From positions 1-12,617 of the forward strand of contig JASLEW010000517.1 in assembly GCA_030150965.1 (NCBI GenBank): 12,617 bases of DNA. Reading direction: 5' to 3'. Origin of the DNA: Thermoanaerobaculia bacterium (lineage in GTDB: Bacteria; Acidobacteriota; Thermoanaerobaculia; Multivoradales; UBA5704). How positions within the stretch are numbered: position 1 is the stretch's first letter; each line of letters starts with the position of its first letter. Below the pieces are notes generated by a model. That model was given only the letters and a program-made list of their open reading frames with translations. It did not search any database and had not been told where the DNA came from. The position numbers were made by a program, and so were the translations under genes. Below, piece by piece: positions 1 to 7,121 of this stretch.

Positions 1-1
1 C

Positions 2-994
2 ACCGCGGCCCCGGCGGCCACGGCGACCAGCGGCCAGGCGGCCCCGGCGGCCCCTCCCGGCGGCGCGGCCAAGCCAGGGGCGCCGCCGCAGCAGGAGGCG
101 CTCCCCCAGGACAAGATCCCCGAGGTGGTGGCCAAGGTCAACGGCACGCCGATCAAGAAGGACCTGCTGGTCAAGACCGCCGACCAGGTCCACAAGCAGA
201 TGATGCCGAACGCCCCCGAGACCGCCGATTTCTACCGCCGCGTGCTCGACAACCTGGTGACCCGCGAGCTGCTGCTCCAGGAGGCCAAGAAGACCGGGGT
301 GGTGGTCTCCGACGAGGAGGTCACCAAGCAGGTCAACGACCTCAAGAGCCGGTTCCCCTCGCCCGAGAAGTTCCAGCAGGAGCTCAAGAACGAGGGGATG
401 ACCGAGGCGGACCTGATGAAGACCGCCCACGACGCCTACCTGGTGCAGAAGCTGGTCGAGAGCAAGGTGGTGGCCGACGTCAAGGTGAGCGACGCCGAGG
501 AGAAGGACTTCTACGACAAGAACCAGGCCCAGCTGAAGCGCCCCGAGCAGGTGCACGTGCGCCACATCCTGGTCAAGGTGGACCGGGACGCCAGCCCCGC
601 CGACAAGGAGAAGGCCAAGGCCAAGGCCGAGTCGCTGCTGGCCAAGGTCAAGGGCGGCGGCGACTTCGCCAAGCTGGCGACGGAGAACTCCGACGACCCC
701 GGCTCGAAGCAGAACGGCGGCACCCTGCCGCCCTTCGGCAAGGGCCAGATGGTGCCGCAGTTCGAGACCGCGGCCTTCGCCCTCGACAAGCCCAACGAGC
801 TGTCGCCGGTGGTCGAGACGCAGTACGGCTACCACATCATCCAGATGATCGACCGCCAGCCGGCCGGCGTGGTGCCGTTCGCCGACGTCAAGGACCGCAT
901 CGGCGACTTCCTCAAGCAGAAGCAGAAGCAGGAGAAGCTCGAGGCGCACGTCAAGACGCTCAAGAGCGAGGGCAAGGTCGAGATCTTCATTTGA
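2..994 (+). CDS. Parvulin-type peptidyl-prolyl cis-trans isomerase (PpiC/SurA-like), 5' end missing
   Basis: The reading frame is open to the left edge, so the gene begins outside the window; 330 residues are visible. The GTG at 125 is an internal codon, not a convincing start. The first ~40 visible residues are an Ala/Pro/Gly-rich linker, as expected behind a signal peptide or lipobox lying upstream. Next comes a helical SurA_N-like chaperone region beginning at VNGTPI. A PpiC rotamase domain follows, with VRHILV, GGDFAKLATENSDDPGS, LPPFGKGQMVPQFE and YGYHIIQM, matching the conserved parvulin core (His in RHIL, the QFE..AF segment and the final GYHII strand). Such proteins catalyse prolyl isomerisation and chaperone secreted or outer-membrane proteins in the periplasm. 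The TGA is followed by a stable hairpin, so the gene probably ends its transcript. The family is certain; the exact subtype and N-terminus are not visible. Confidence 0.93.
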   Translation, partial: TAAPAATATSGQAAPAAPPGGAAKPGAPPQQEALPQDKIPEVVAKVNGTPIKKDLLVKTADQVHKQMMPNAPETADFYRRVLDNLVTRELLLQEAKKTGVVVSDEEVTKQVNDLKSRFPSPEKFQQELKNEGMTEADLMKTAHDAYLVQKLVESKVVADVKVSDAEEKDFYDKNQAQLKRPEQVHVRHILVKVDRDASPADKEKAKAKAESLLAKVKGGGDFAKLATENSDDPGSKQNGGTLPPFGKGQMVPQFETAAFALDKPNELSPVVETQYGYHIIQMIDRQPAGVVPFADVKDRIGDFLKQKQKQEKLEAHVKTLKSEGKVEIFI

Positions 995-1020
995 GCTCCC
1001 ACCGCCCGCCTCCCCTCGAT

Positions 1021-1048
1021 CCCCTTCCCACCCACCGGGGGGAAGGGG
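1021..1048 (+). terminator. Hairpin, probable terminator of the PPIase gene
   Basis: CCCCTTCCC (1021-1029) pairs with GGGAAGGGG (1040-1048). An inner CCC (1031-1033) pairs with GGG (1037-1039) across a 3-nt loop, leaving one bulged A at 1030. The stem is 12 bp and starts 26 nt after the PPIase stop. There is no T-run downstream, only a C/T-rich tract, so it is not a textbook intrinsic terminator. It may work with Rho or only protect the 3' end. Confidence 0.5.
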
Positions 1049-1100
1049 ACGCCCCCTCCCTCCCTCTCGTCGAGGTAGTTTCTCTCTAACGGCGGGCGGG

Positions 1101-1895
1101 ATGCGCCAGTACCTGGACCTGCTCGAGACCGTCCTGCGCCGGGGCGCGCCCAAGCAGGACCGCACGGGCACCGGCACGCTGAGCGTCTTCGGTCACCAGA
1201 TGCGGTTCGATCTGGCGGCCGGCTTCCCGCTGCTCACCACCAAGCGGCTCCACCTGCGCTCGATCGTCCACGAGCTGCTCTGGTTCCTGGCCGGCGACAC
1301 CAACGTCGCCTACCTGCACGAGCACGGCGTCACCATCTGGGACGAGTGGGCGGACGAGCGCGGCGACCTGGGCCCCATCTACGGCCGCCAGTGGCGCTCC
1401 TGGCCGGCGCCCGACGGCAGCACGATCGACCAGATGGCGCTCCTGATCGAGCGGCTGCGGCGGGACCCCGACTCCCGGCGCCACCTGGTGAGCGCATGGA
1501 ACGTCGGCGAGCTGCAGGCGATGCGGCTGCCGCCCTGTCACGTGCTGTTCCAGTTCTACGTGGCCGGGGGCAGCCTCTCCTGCCAGCTCTACCAGCGCAG
1601 CGCCGACGTGTTCCTGGGGGTGCCGTTCAACATCGCCTCCTACGCCCTGCTGACCCTGATGGTGGCGCAGGTCACCGGGCTGCGCGCCGCCGAATTCATC
1701 CACACCCTGGGCGACGCGCACCTCTACGTGAATCACCTGGAGCAGGCCGAGCTGCAGCTCGGGCGCGAGCCGCGGCCGCTGCCGCGCATGGAGCTCAATC
1801 CGGCGGTCAGCTCGCTTTTCGAGTTCCGCTACGAGGACTTCACCCTCCTCGACTACGATCCCCATCCGGGCATCCGGGCGCCGATCGCGGTATGA
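1101..1895 (+). CDS. thyA: Thymidylate synthase ThyA
   Basis: Makes dTMP from dUMP with 5,10-methylene-tetrahydrofolate as carbon donor and reductant, releasing dihydrofolate; cytosolic. The product is 264 residues, the same length as E. coli ThyA. Landmark residues fall at E. coli positions: Arg21 in DRTGTGT and the catalytic Cys146 in LPPCHVLFQFYV. Also present are GPIYGRQWRSW, RRHLVSAWNV, QLYQRSADVFLGVPFNIASY, HTLGDAHLYVNHL and a C-terminus ending in APIAV. The ATG at 1101 has only a weak purine-rich GGCGGGCGGG in front. No folA follows, although ThyA activity requires dihydrofolate reductase; it must lie elsewhere. The TGA overlaps an in-frame ATG of the next reading frame (ATGA at 1892-1895), which may couple translation to the downstream gene. 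Confidence 0.98.
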   Translation: MRQYLDLLETVLRRGAPKQDRTGTGTLSVFGHQMRFDLAAGFPLLTTKRLHLRSIVHELLWFLAGDTNVAYLHEHGVTIWDEWADERGDLGPIYGRQWRSWPAPDGSTIDQMALLIERLRRDPDSRRHLVSAWNVGELQAMRLPPCHVLFQFYVAGGSLSCQLYQRSADVFLGVPFNIASYALLTLMVAQVTGLRAAEFIHTLGDAHLYVNHLEQAELQLGREPRPLPRMELNPAVSSLFEFRYEDFTLLDYDPHPGIRAPIAV

Positions 1896-2089
1896 GCGGC
1901 GGGGCGGGGGGAGGGACGGCGGGACGGGGCACGGCCGGCCGGGACGGGAGGCCGTCACGCCGCCGTCCCAGGCGGGCGCGCGACCGAGGCGTTGCGGGGA
2001 CCACGCCGCAGGGAGCGGTCGCGGCTGCCGCCGGTCGCGACGCTTCCGGCAGGTCGCGACGCCGCCGGGACGGATGGCGTGGCGGCCGA

Positions 2090-2812
2090 ATGCCACCGTA
2101 TTTCCGCCGGCGGGCGCTGAGCGCCGCGCTGCTGCTCGGCCTCGCCTGCCACAGCTCGGCGCAGACCGCGGCGCCGCCGGCGGCGGAGCCGCCCGCCGAT
2201 CCGGCGGCGCTCGCCGCCCGGGTGCACGTCTACCTGATCGCCCCGGCCGACGGCGGCCACGGCGGCCGCCGGGTGGCGTGCGGCGACAGCGCCGAGCCGG
2301 TCGAGGTGGCGCTCCCGCAGCCGGCGCCGGCCCTGGAGGGGGCGCTGGCGGCGCTGCTGGCGATGGGGACCCGGTACGACCGGGGCAGCGGCCTGCTCAA
2401 CCCGCTCTACGCCTCGCGCCTCGAGCTCGCCGGCATCGAGCGCCACGGCGCGCAGCTCCAGGTGCATCTCGTGGGCTACGTCGAGACCGGCGACCGCTGC
2501 GACAACGCGCGGATGTACGCCGAGCTCACCGAGACCGCCCTGCAGTTCGCCGGCATCTCCCACGTGCAGTTCGAGCTGGACGGCCAGCCGCTGCGCCGTC
2601 TGCTGCTCGGCGGCGACGAGCGCGATGACAGCCCCGAGGGCCACGATGGCGGCGATCGCCGCGGCGGCCACGGCGCTGACAACACGACCGGTGCGCCGGG
2701 AGCCGCCGGCGGGGCTCCCGTTGCCACCGGAGCGTCCAACGCGATCGGCGCCGCGGGACCGGCAGGCGCCGGCAGCGCCGGTGTGGCGGCCGGGCCGGCC
2801 ACGCCGCCTTGA
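2090..2812 (+). CDS. GerMN-domain exported protein with low-complexity tail
   Basis: From the ATG at 2090 the product is 240 residues. It has a signal-peptide-like start (RRR, then ALSAALLLGLA) with Cys at residue 19 and SSAQ just after, so it is either Sec-cleaved or a non-canonical lipoprotein. The central part resembles the GerMN domain: VHVYLIAP strand, VEVALP, a helix LEGALAALLA, then LLNPLYAS, LQVHLVGYVETGD, a TETALQFAG helix and VQFELDGQPL. GerMN domains are found in exported proteins such as GerM; their biochemical role is unclear and presence does not mean sporulation. The last ~65 residues are Gly/Ala-rich with a loose six-residue periodicity. An alternative in-frame start is the ATG at 1892, which overlaps the thyA stop. 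It would add 66 Gly/Arg-rich residues and bury the signal peptide, so I prefer 2090. The gene converges with the epimerase, 20 bp apart. Confidence 0.8.
   Translation: MPPYFRRRALSAALLLGLACHSSAQTAAPPAAEPPADPAALAARVHVYLIAPADGGHGGRRVACGDSAEPVEVALPQPAPALEGALAALLAMGTRYDRGSGLLNPLYASRLELAGIERHGAQLQVHLVGYVETGDRCDNARMYAELTETALQFAGISHVQFELDGQPLRRLLLGGDERDDSPEGHDGGDRRGGHGADNTTGAPGAAGGAPVATGASNAIGAAGPAGAGSAGVAAGPATPP
2705..2794 (+). repeat. Degenerate 18-bp periodicity in the GerMN protein tail
   Basis: The tail can be cut into six-residue blocks AGGAPV, ATGASN, AIGAAG, PAGAGS, AGVAAG, most with Gly-Ala in the same place. The DNA units are poorly conserved, so this is either an old diverged 18-bp tandem repeat or Gly/Ala bias alone. 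Confidence 0.35.
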
Positions 2813-2832
2813 GACCGCGCGGCGGGCGCAGC

Positions 2833-3900
2833 CTACGAGGTGACTCGAGCCTCGGCGGCGTCGGCGATGTCGGCGGCGTTGGCGATGTCGGCGGCGTTGG
2901 CGACGTCGGCGCCAGCAGGCCCCAGGGCCGCCGCCGGTTGCGGCTGACCGGCGCGGGCGCGGAACCAGGCGGCGGTGGCGGCGAGGCCCGCGGCGAGCGG
3001 CAGCGGCGCCGGCAGGCCCAGCTCGCGGTGGATGCGCGTGGCGTCGACGACCGAGCGCAGCTGCTCGCCCACCTTGGCCGGGCCGTGGAGCGGCGGGAGC
3101 GGGCTGCCCGCGGCCGCGGCCACCAGCCGGTAGAGCTCGGCCACCGTGGTCTCGATGCCGGTGCCGACGTTGTAGACGTGGAATCCCGGGCGGCCGGCGG
3201 CGGCGAGGTTGGCGCGCGCCACGTCGGAGACATGGACGTAGTCGCGGGTCTGGGAGCCCGAGCCGTTGATCGTCGCCGCCTGGCCGGCGAGCAGCCGGTC
3301 GAAGAAGATCGCCACCACCCCCGCCTCGCCGTGCGCGCTCTGGCGCTCGCCGTAGACGTTGGAGTAGCGCAGGCAGGTGACCGCCAGGCCATAGGTGACG
3401 TGATAGAAGAAGAGGTAGCGCTCAAACGCCAGCTTGCTGACGCCGTAGGGGGACACCGGCCGCTCCGGGTGGCCTTCGGCCGCCGGGAAGCTCTCCTGCT
3501 CGCCGTAGATGGCGCCGCCGGTCGAGGCGAACAGCACCTGGCGCAGGCCGCCCCGCCGCCCCGCCTCCAGCAGGTTGAGGCCGCCGAGCACGTTGACGCC
3601 GGCGTCGAAGACCGGATCGGCCACCGAGCGCCGCACGTCCATCTGCGCCGCATGATGGACCAGCAGGTCGATGCCGCCCTCGCGCAGCCGCGCCGCCGCC
3701 GCCGCCGAGCGGATGTCCGCCACCTCCAGCTCGGCCCCGGCCGGCACGTTCTCCCGCCGGCCGCTCGACAGGTCGTCGATCACCAGCACCCGCCGGCCGC
3801 CGGCCAGGAACGCCTCGGCGAGGTGCGAGCCGATGAAGCCGGCGCCGCCGGTGATGCACACGGTCGCGGTGGGCAGGGCCTCCGGGTCGCGCTCGCTCAT
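2833..3900 (-). CDS. NAD-dependent nucleotide-sugar epimerase/dehydratase (extended SDR)
   Basis: Extended short-chain dehydrogenase of 355 residues that would act on a nucleotide-activated sugar in the cytosol (UDP-glucose 4-epimerase or dehydratase type). The NAD-binding motif GGAGFIGSH has its three glycines at residues 18, 21 and 24. VIDDLSSG follows the second strand and the catalytic YGVSK has Tyr152 and Lys156, with FASTGGAIYGE upstream supplying the Ser/Thr. RYSNVYGERQ and a C-terminal substrate-binding region are also present. I start at the ATG at 3900: it leaves a short lead before the Rossmann strand, and the further upstream TTG at 3954 would add a Pro/Ala stretch. No clear Shine-Dalgarno is visible. 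The last ~20 residues are an 18-bp tandem repeat, unusual for the family and probably dispensable. It is divergent from the glycosyltransferase pair, which suggests nucleotide-sugar supply for a surface polysaccharide. The exact substrate cannot be read from the sequence. Confidence 0.93.
   Translation of the reverse strand: MSERDPEALPTATVCITGGAGFIGSHLAEAFLAGGRRVLVIDDLSSGRRENVPAGAELEVADIRSAAAAARLREGGIDLLVHHAAQMDVRRSVADPVFDAGVNVLGGLNLLEAGRRGGLRQVLFASTGGAIYGEQESFPAAEGHPERPVSPYGVSKLAFERYLFFYHVTYGLAVTCLRYSNVYGERQSAHGEAGVVAIFFDRLLAGQAATINGSGSQTRDYVHVSDVARANLAAAGRPGFHVYNVGTGIETTVAELYRLVAAAAGSPLPPLHGPAKVGEQLRSVVDATRIHRELGLPAPLPLAAGLAATAAWFRARAGQPQPAAALGPAGADVANAADIANAADIADAAEARVTS
2854..2907 (-). 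repeat. 18-bp tandem repeat, 3 copies, in the 3' end of the epimerase gene
   Basis: Three adjacent copies (2854-2871, 2872-2889, 2890-2907) of GGCGGCGTTGGCGATGTC on the + strand, each differing from the consensus by at most one base. In the - strand gene they encode a repeated six-residue unit of the type AADIAN at the C-terminus. Confidence 0.9.
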
Positions 3901-4205
3901 CGCCGTGCAGCTTACCGCAAGCGCCGGTGGCGGCGGTGCCGGTGGCTCTGGCAACTATGGGCGGACGCCGGGCGGGGGTGCGCGCGATCTTGGAGCCCTT
4001 GGTGTGCAGGGTGCCGATGCTGGGCTGGGCACCGCTGCCGGGATCGGCACCGCTGCCGGGATCGGCACCGATGCCGGGATCGGTGTCGATGCCGGGAACG
4101 GCGTCGATGACAGGATGGGCGCCGAGGGTGGATATGGCGGCAAGGGTAGAGGCGGCGCCGGGGGCAAGCATGGCGCCGGGGGCAGGCATGGCGCCAAGGG
4201 CGGGC
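3901..4205. other. Divergent intergenic region filled with tandem repeats
   Basis: This 305-bp stretch lies between the epimerase start (- strand) and the preferred glycosyltransferase start (+ strand) and must hold promoters for both. No good -35/-10 pair is visible. About half of it is two blocks of 18-bp repeats. The frame of the downstream glycosyltransferase stays open through the whole stretch, back to a GTG at 3927 and an ATG at 3957. Part of it may therefore be translated as a low-complexity N-terminus of PLPGSA-like units. Coding status is undecided. Confidence 0.6.
4014..4121. repeat. 18-bp tandem repeat, 6 copies, upstream of the large glycosyltransferase
   Basis: Six contiguous 18-bp units, consensus near CCGATGCCGGGATCGGCA. 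Units 4032-4049 and 4050-4067 are identical and the outer units are more diverged. In the + frame of the next gene they read as PLPGSA or PMPGSV. A seventh, very degenerate unit may follow (4122-4139). Confidence 0.9.
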
Positions 4206-4208
4206 ATG
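4155..4208. repeat. 18-bp tandem repeat, 3 copies, each ending in ATG
   Basis: Three units (4155-4172, 4173-4190, 4191-4208), consensus GCGCCGGGGGCAGGCATG. Each carries a purine-rich tract followed by an ATG in frame with the glycosyltransferase gene (ATGs at 4170, 4188, 4206). The last ATG is the preferred start. Confidence 0.9.
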
Positions 4209-7121
4209 GCGGCTGACCGCGGGAAGCCGGCTGGAGAGCGCCGGCGCCTCGCGGCGCTCCTCGAGGGCTGGCTGCGGCCCGCGCCGCTGCCCCTGGACGG
4301 CGACCCCCGCCGCGTGCCTCCCGACGAGGGTGCGCCGGGTCCGGTGGACGTGGTGGTGCCGGTCTACGGCGCCGCCGCGGCGCTGGAGCGCTGCCTGCGC
4401 TCGCTCGCCGCCCATACCGATCTCGCGCGCCACCGCCTGATCCTGGTCCTCGACGGCCCGCAGCCTGAGGCGGTCGGCGCCCTGCTCGCACGGCACGCCG
4501 CGTGGAATGCTGAAGGCACGGGGCAGGATGGCAGCGCGGGGCAGGATGGCAGCGCGGGGCAGGATGGCGGCTCGGGGCAGGATGACGGCTCGGGGCAGGA
4601 CGGCGGCTCGGGGCAGAATGACGGCGCGGGGCAGGATGGTGGCGCGGGGCAGGACGGCGGCGCGCGGGAGCACGTGACTCCGTCGCCGGCGCCCGCTGCG
4701 GCGGCACCACGGCCGGCGGTGCGCCCGGCGGAGTGCGGGGCGCTGGTGCTGGAGCAGCCGGAGCGGCAGGGATTCGTGGCGGCGGTGAACCGCGGCATGG
4801 CGGTGTCCGGCCGCGACGTGGTGCTGCTCAACAGCGACACCCGGGTCACCGCCGGCTGGCTCGACAAGCTCCAGCGCGCCGCCCGGTCGGCGCCGGAGAT
4901 CGCCACCGTCACGCCGTTTTCCAACACCGCCACCATCTGCTCGCTGCCGCGCTTCCTCGAGGCCAACGCGCTGCCGGCGGGTTGGGACCTCGACGCCTTC
5001 GCCCGGCTGGTCGAGGAGCGGGCGCTCGGCGCCTACCCTCGGCTGCCCACCGGGGTCGGCGTCTGCCTCTACGTCAAGCGCAAGGCGCTCGCGGCGCTGG
5101 GGCCGTTCGACCGCCGCAGCTTCGGCCTGGGCTACGGCGAGGAGAGCGAGTTCTGCATGCGCGCGCTCAAGGCCGGCTACGCCCACGTGCTCGACGACAC
5201 GACGTTCATCTATCACGAGGGGCACCGGAGCTTCGGCCGCTCCCGTCGCTCCCGGGTCGCCGCCGCCCACCGGCGCCTCGCGCGCCTGCACCCGGAGTAC
5301 CTGGCGACGATCGCCCGCTTCGTGCGCGAGGACCCCCTGGCATCGGTGCGCGAGCGGGTGGTAACGGCGCTCACGCCGCCGCGCCCGGCGGCGCGGCCGG
5401 AGAGCCCGGAGACGCACGGAGACTCAGGGCAGCAGGAGCGGCAGGAGCGGCCCGGGGAGGCGGGCGGCGGGAAGCGAGGCCGCCGTGACGGCGCGGAGCG
5501 GCCTGCGCGGCGTCCGGCCGCGGAGGCGCCGCGGCGGGTGCTGCACATCGTCCACGGCTGGCCGCCCTGGAACCATGCCGGCACCGAGCTCTACGCCGCC
5601 TGGTTGGTGCGGCGGCAGGCGGCGCACCGCGAGGTGACGGTGCTCGCCCGCATCGCCGACCCGGCGCGCGGCAGCGGCGACGCGGTGGAGCTGCTCGACG
5701 CCGGCGCCCGCGTCCGCCTGCTGGTGCGCAACTTCGACGAGCGCGACCCGCGCGCCCGCAACGCGCTCACGAGCCGCCCGGTGGAGCGCGAGCTGCTGCA
5801 CCTCCTGGACGAGGTCAGGCCCGGCCTGGTGCACGTCCATCACCTGGCCGGCCATGCCGCCAGCCTCGCGCCGCTGGTGCGCCGGCGCGGCATCCCGCTC
5901 CTCTACCAGGTCCAGGACTGGTGGACGCCCTGCGCGCGCGCCAACCTGCTCGACCGCGAGCGCCGCCTGTGCAGCGGCCCGGCGCCGGGCAAGTGCGCCG
6001 CCTGCCTGCCGCTCACCAGCCGGCCGCCCCGGGCGCTGCTCAACCGCCTCCTCCACCGCTACCGCGCCGCCGCCACCGCCCGCGCCCTGCGCGGCGCCGC
6101 CGCCTACGTGATGGGCTCGCATCTCATCCACCAGAGCTATCTGCGGCTCGGCCTCCTGCGTCCGGGCGATCCGGTCCACGTGCTCACCTACGGCGTCGAG
6201 CTGACCCGGCCGGCGCCGCGGCGGGAGCGCCGGCCCGGCGGCCCTCTGCGCTGCGGCGTCATCGGCTCGCTCCTGCCGCACAAGGGGATCCACGTGGCGG
6301 TCGCGGCCTTCGCCGGGCTCGACCCCCGCCAGGCCACGCTGACCGTCTGGGGCGATCCGGCGGCCGACCCCGCCTACACCGCGGAGCTGCTCGCCCTCGG
6401 CGCGGTCCTGGGCGGCGCCACTGCGACCGCGGGCGGGGCCGCCGGGCAGGAGCCGGTGGGCGGCGGAGACGCCACCGCCCCTGGGGCGGAGGGCCCGGGC
6501 GGAGGCTCTGCCGTTGGCGAAGCGCAGCGAGCAGAGGCAGCAGGCGGCCGTGTCCTCCTTGCCGGCAGCTTCGACGAGGCGAGCAAGCCCGAGATCTTCG
6601 CCGGCCTGGACGTGCTGATCGTGCCCTCCCTGGGGCTCGAATCGTTCGGCCTGGTGGCGCGCGAGGCGCTGCATCACGGCGTGCCCGTGGTGGCCAGCCG
6701 GCGCGGCGCCCTGGTCGAGCTGTTCGGCGAGCGGAGCGGGAGGTTTTCCGCGGCAGGTATGGATCCGGAGCCGCCGGGAGCACCTTTCTCCGACCTCGGC
6801 GACAGCGGCGGCGGGTCCTGGGACGCTCCCACCGAGGAAGCCGCGGGCGCCTTCTTCCCTCCCGGCGACGCCGGCGCCCTGCGGCGCGAGATCGAGCGGC
6901 TGGCGGCCGAACCACAACGCCTGGCCGCCTGGCGCAGCCGGCTGCCGGCGGTCAAGGGCGCCGACGAGCACGCCGAGGAGATCGAGGAGATCTACCGGCG
7001 CCTCCTCGCCGGCCAGGGGCGCGGCGACCACCTGAAGGCCGGCGGCGAGCACGGCGCCGGCCGGGCGCCTGAGCCCTCGGCGGAAGCGCCCGAGCGCCGA
7101 GTCCCCGGAGGCCCGCGGTGA
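4206..7121 (+). CDS. Two-domain glycosyltransferase (GT2 fused to GT4)
   Basis: The product is 971 residues and would add sugars to a growing surface glycan at the cytoplasmic face of the membrane. The N-terminal GT2 (GT-A fold) half starts at VDVVVPVYG (residue ~47). It continues with GFVAAVNRGM, LLNSDTRVTAGWLDKL (donor/metal site), PTGVGVCLYVKRKAL, FGLGYGEESEFCMRA and FIYHEG. An 18-bp repeat insert (residues 105-152) lies between its first strands. The C-terminal GT4 (GT-B fold) half starts near residue 444 with VLHIVHGWPPWNHAGTELYA, then VHVHHLAGH, a Cys cluster (TPCARAN, LCSGPAPGKCAACL), GSLLPHKGIHVAV and the EX7E motif ESFGLVARE (Glu812, Glu820). Gly/Ser-rich inserts interrupt its C-terminal lobe. 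The start is uncertain: 4206 leaves a normal GT2 N-terminus, but the frame is open to 3927. The stop overlaps the next gene by 4 bp (GTGA). Sugar specificity is unknown. Confidence 0.9.
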   Translation: MAADRGKPAGERRRLAALLEGWLRPAPLPLDGDPRRVPPDEGAPGPVDVVVPVYGAAAALERCLRSLAAHTDLARHRLILVLDGPQPEAVGALLARHAAWNAEGTGQDGSAGQDGSAGQDGGSGQDDGSGQDGGSGQNDGAGQDGGAGQDGGAREHVTPSPAPAAAAPRPAVRPAECGALVLEQPERQGFVAAVNRGMAVSGRDVVLLNSDTRVTAGWLDKLQRAARSAPEIATVTPFSNTATICSLPRFLEANALPAGWDLDAFARLVEERALGAYPRLPTGVGVCLYVKRKALAALGPFDRRSFGLGYGEESEFCMRALKAGYAHVLDDTTFIYHEGHRSFGRSRRSRVAAAHRRLARLHPEYLATIARFVREDPLASVRERVVTALTPPRPAARPESPETHGDSGQQERQERPGEAGGGKRGRRDGAERPARRPAAEAPRRVLHIVHGWPPWNHAGTELYAAWLVRRQAAHREVTVLARIADPARGSGDAVELLDAGARVRLLVRNFDERDPRARNALTSRPVERELLHLLDEVRPGLVHVHHLAGHAASLAPLVRRRGIPLLYQVQDWWTPCARANLLDRERRLCSGPAPGKCAACLPLTSRPPRALLNRLLHRYRAAATARALRGAAAYVMGSHLIHQSYLRLGLLRPGDPVHVLTYGVELTRPAPRRERRPGGPLRCGVIGSLLPHKGIHVAVAAFAGLDPRQATLTVWGDPAADPAYTAELLALGAVLGGATATAGGAAGQEPVGGGDATAPGAEGPGGGSAVGEAQRAEAAGGRVLLAGSFDEASKPEIFAGLDVLIVPSLGLESFGLVAREALHHGVPVVASRRGALVELFGERSGRFSAAGMDPEPPGAPFSDLGDSGGGSWDAPTEEAAGAFFPPGDAGALRREIERLAAEPQRLAAWRSRLPAVKGADEHAEEIEEIYRRLLAGQGRGDHLKAGGEHGAGRAPEPSAEAPERRVPGGPR
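4518..4661 (+). repeat. 18-bp tandem repeat, 8 copies, inside the GT2 domain
   Basis: Eight contiguous units, consensus GCGGGGCAGGATGGCGGC. They encode six-residue units AGQDGS/SGQDGG (variants SGQDDG, SGQNDG). The insert lies in a loop between the first GT2 strands (LILVLDGPQPE) and the strand ending GFVAAVNRGM, where family members normally have only a few residues. Confidence 0.95.
7107..7111 (+). promoter_or_regulatory. Ribosome binding site for the second glycosyltransferase
   Basis: GGAGG lies 6 nt before the GTG at 7118, inside the end of the upstream gene. It supports GTG as the real start and translational coupling through the 4-bp GTGA overlap. Confidence 0.7.

Noticed and set aside
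125..127. GTG at 125 as start of the PPIase
   Set aside because: The frame is open to the left edge and upstream codons form a plausible linker behind an export signal; the gene is truncated by the window.
1086..2671. Long - strand reading frames opposite thyA and the GerMN gene
   Set aside because: They encode Arg/Ala/Gly-rich text with no recognisable domain and are antisense to well-supported genes; expected at this GC content.
4014..4661. Possible CRISPR array
   Set aside because: Repeats are contiguous 18-bp units without unique spacers, too short for CRISPR repeats, and mostly in frame with a protein; no cas genes are present.
5424..7052. 542-codon - strand open frame opposite the GT4 half
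   Set aside because: Its protein has no domain or motif, while the + strand frame holds intact glycosyltransferase motifs throughout.
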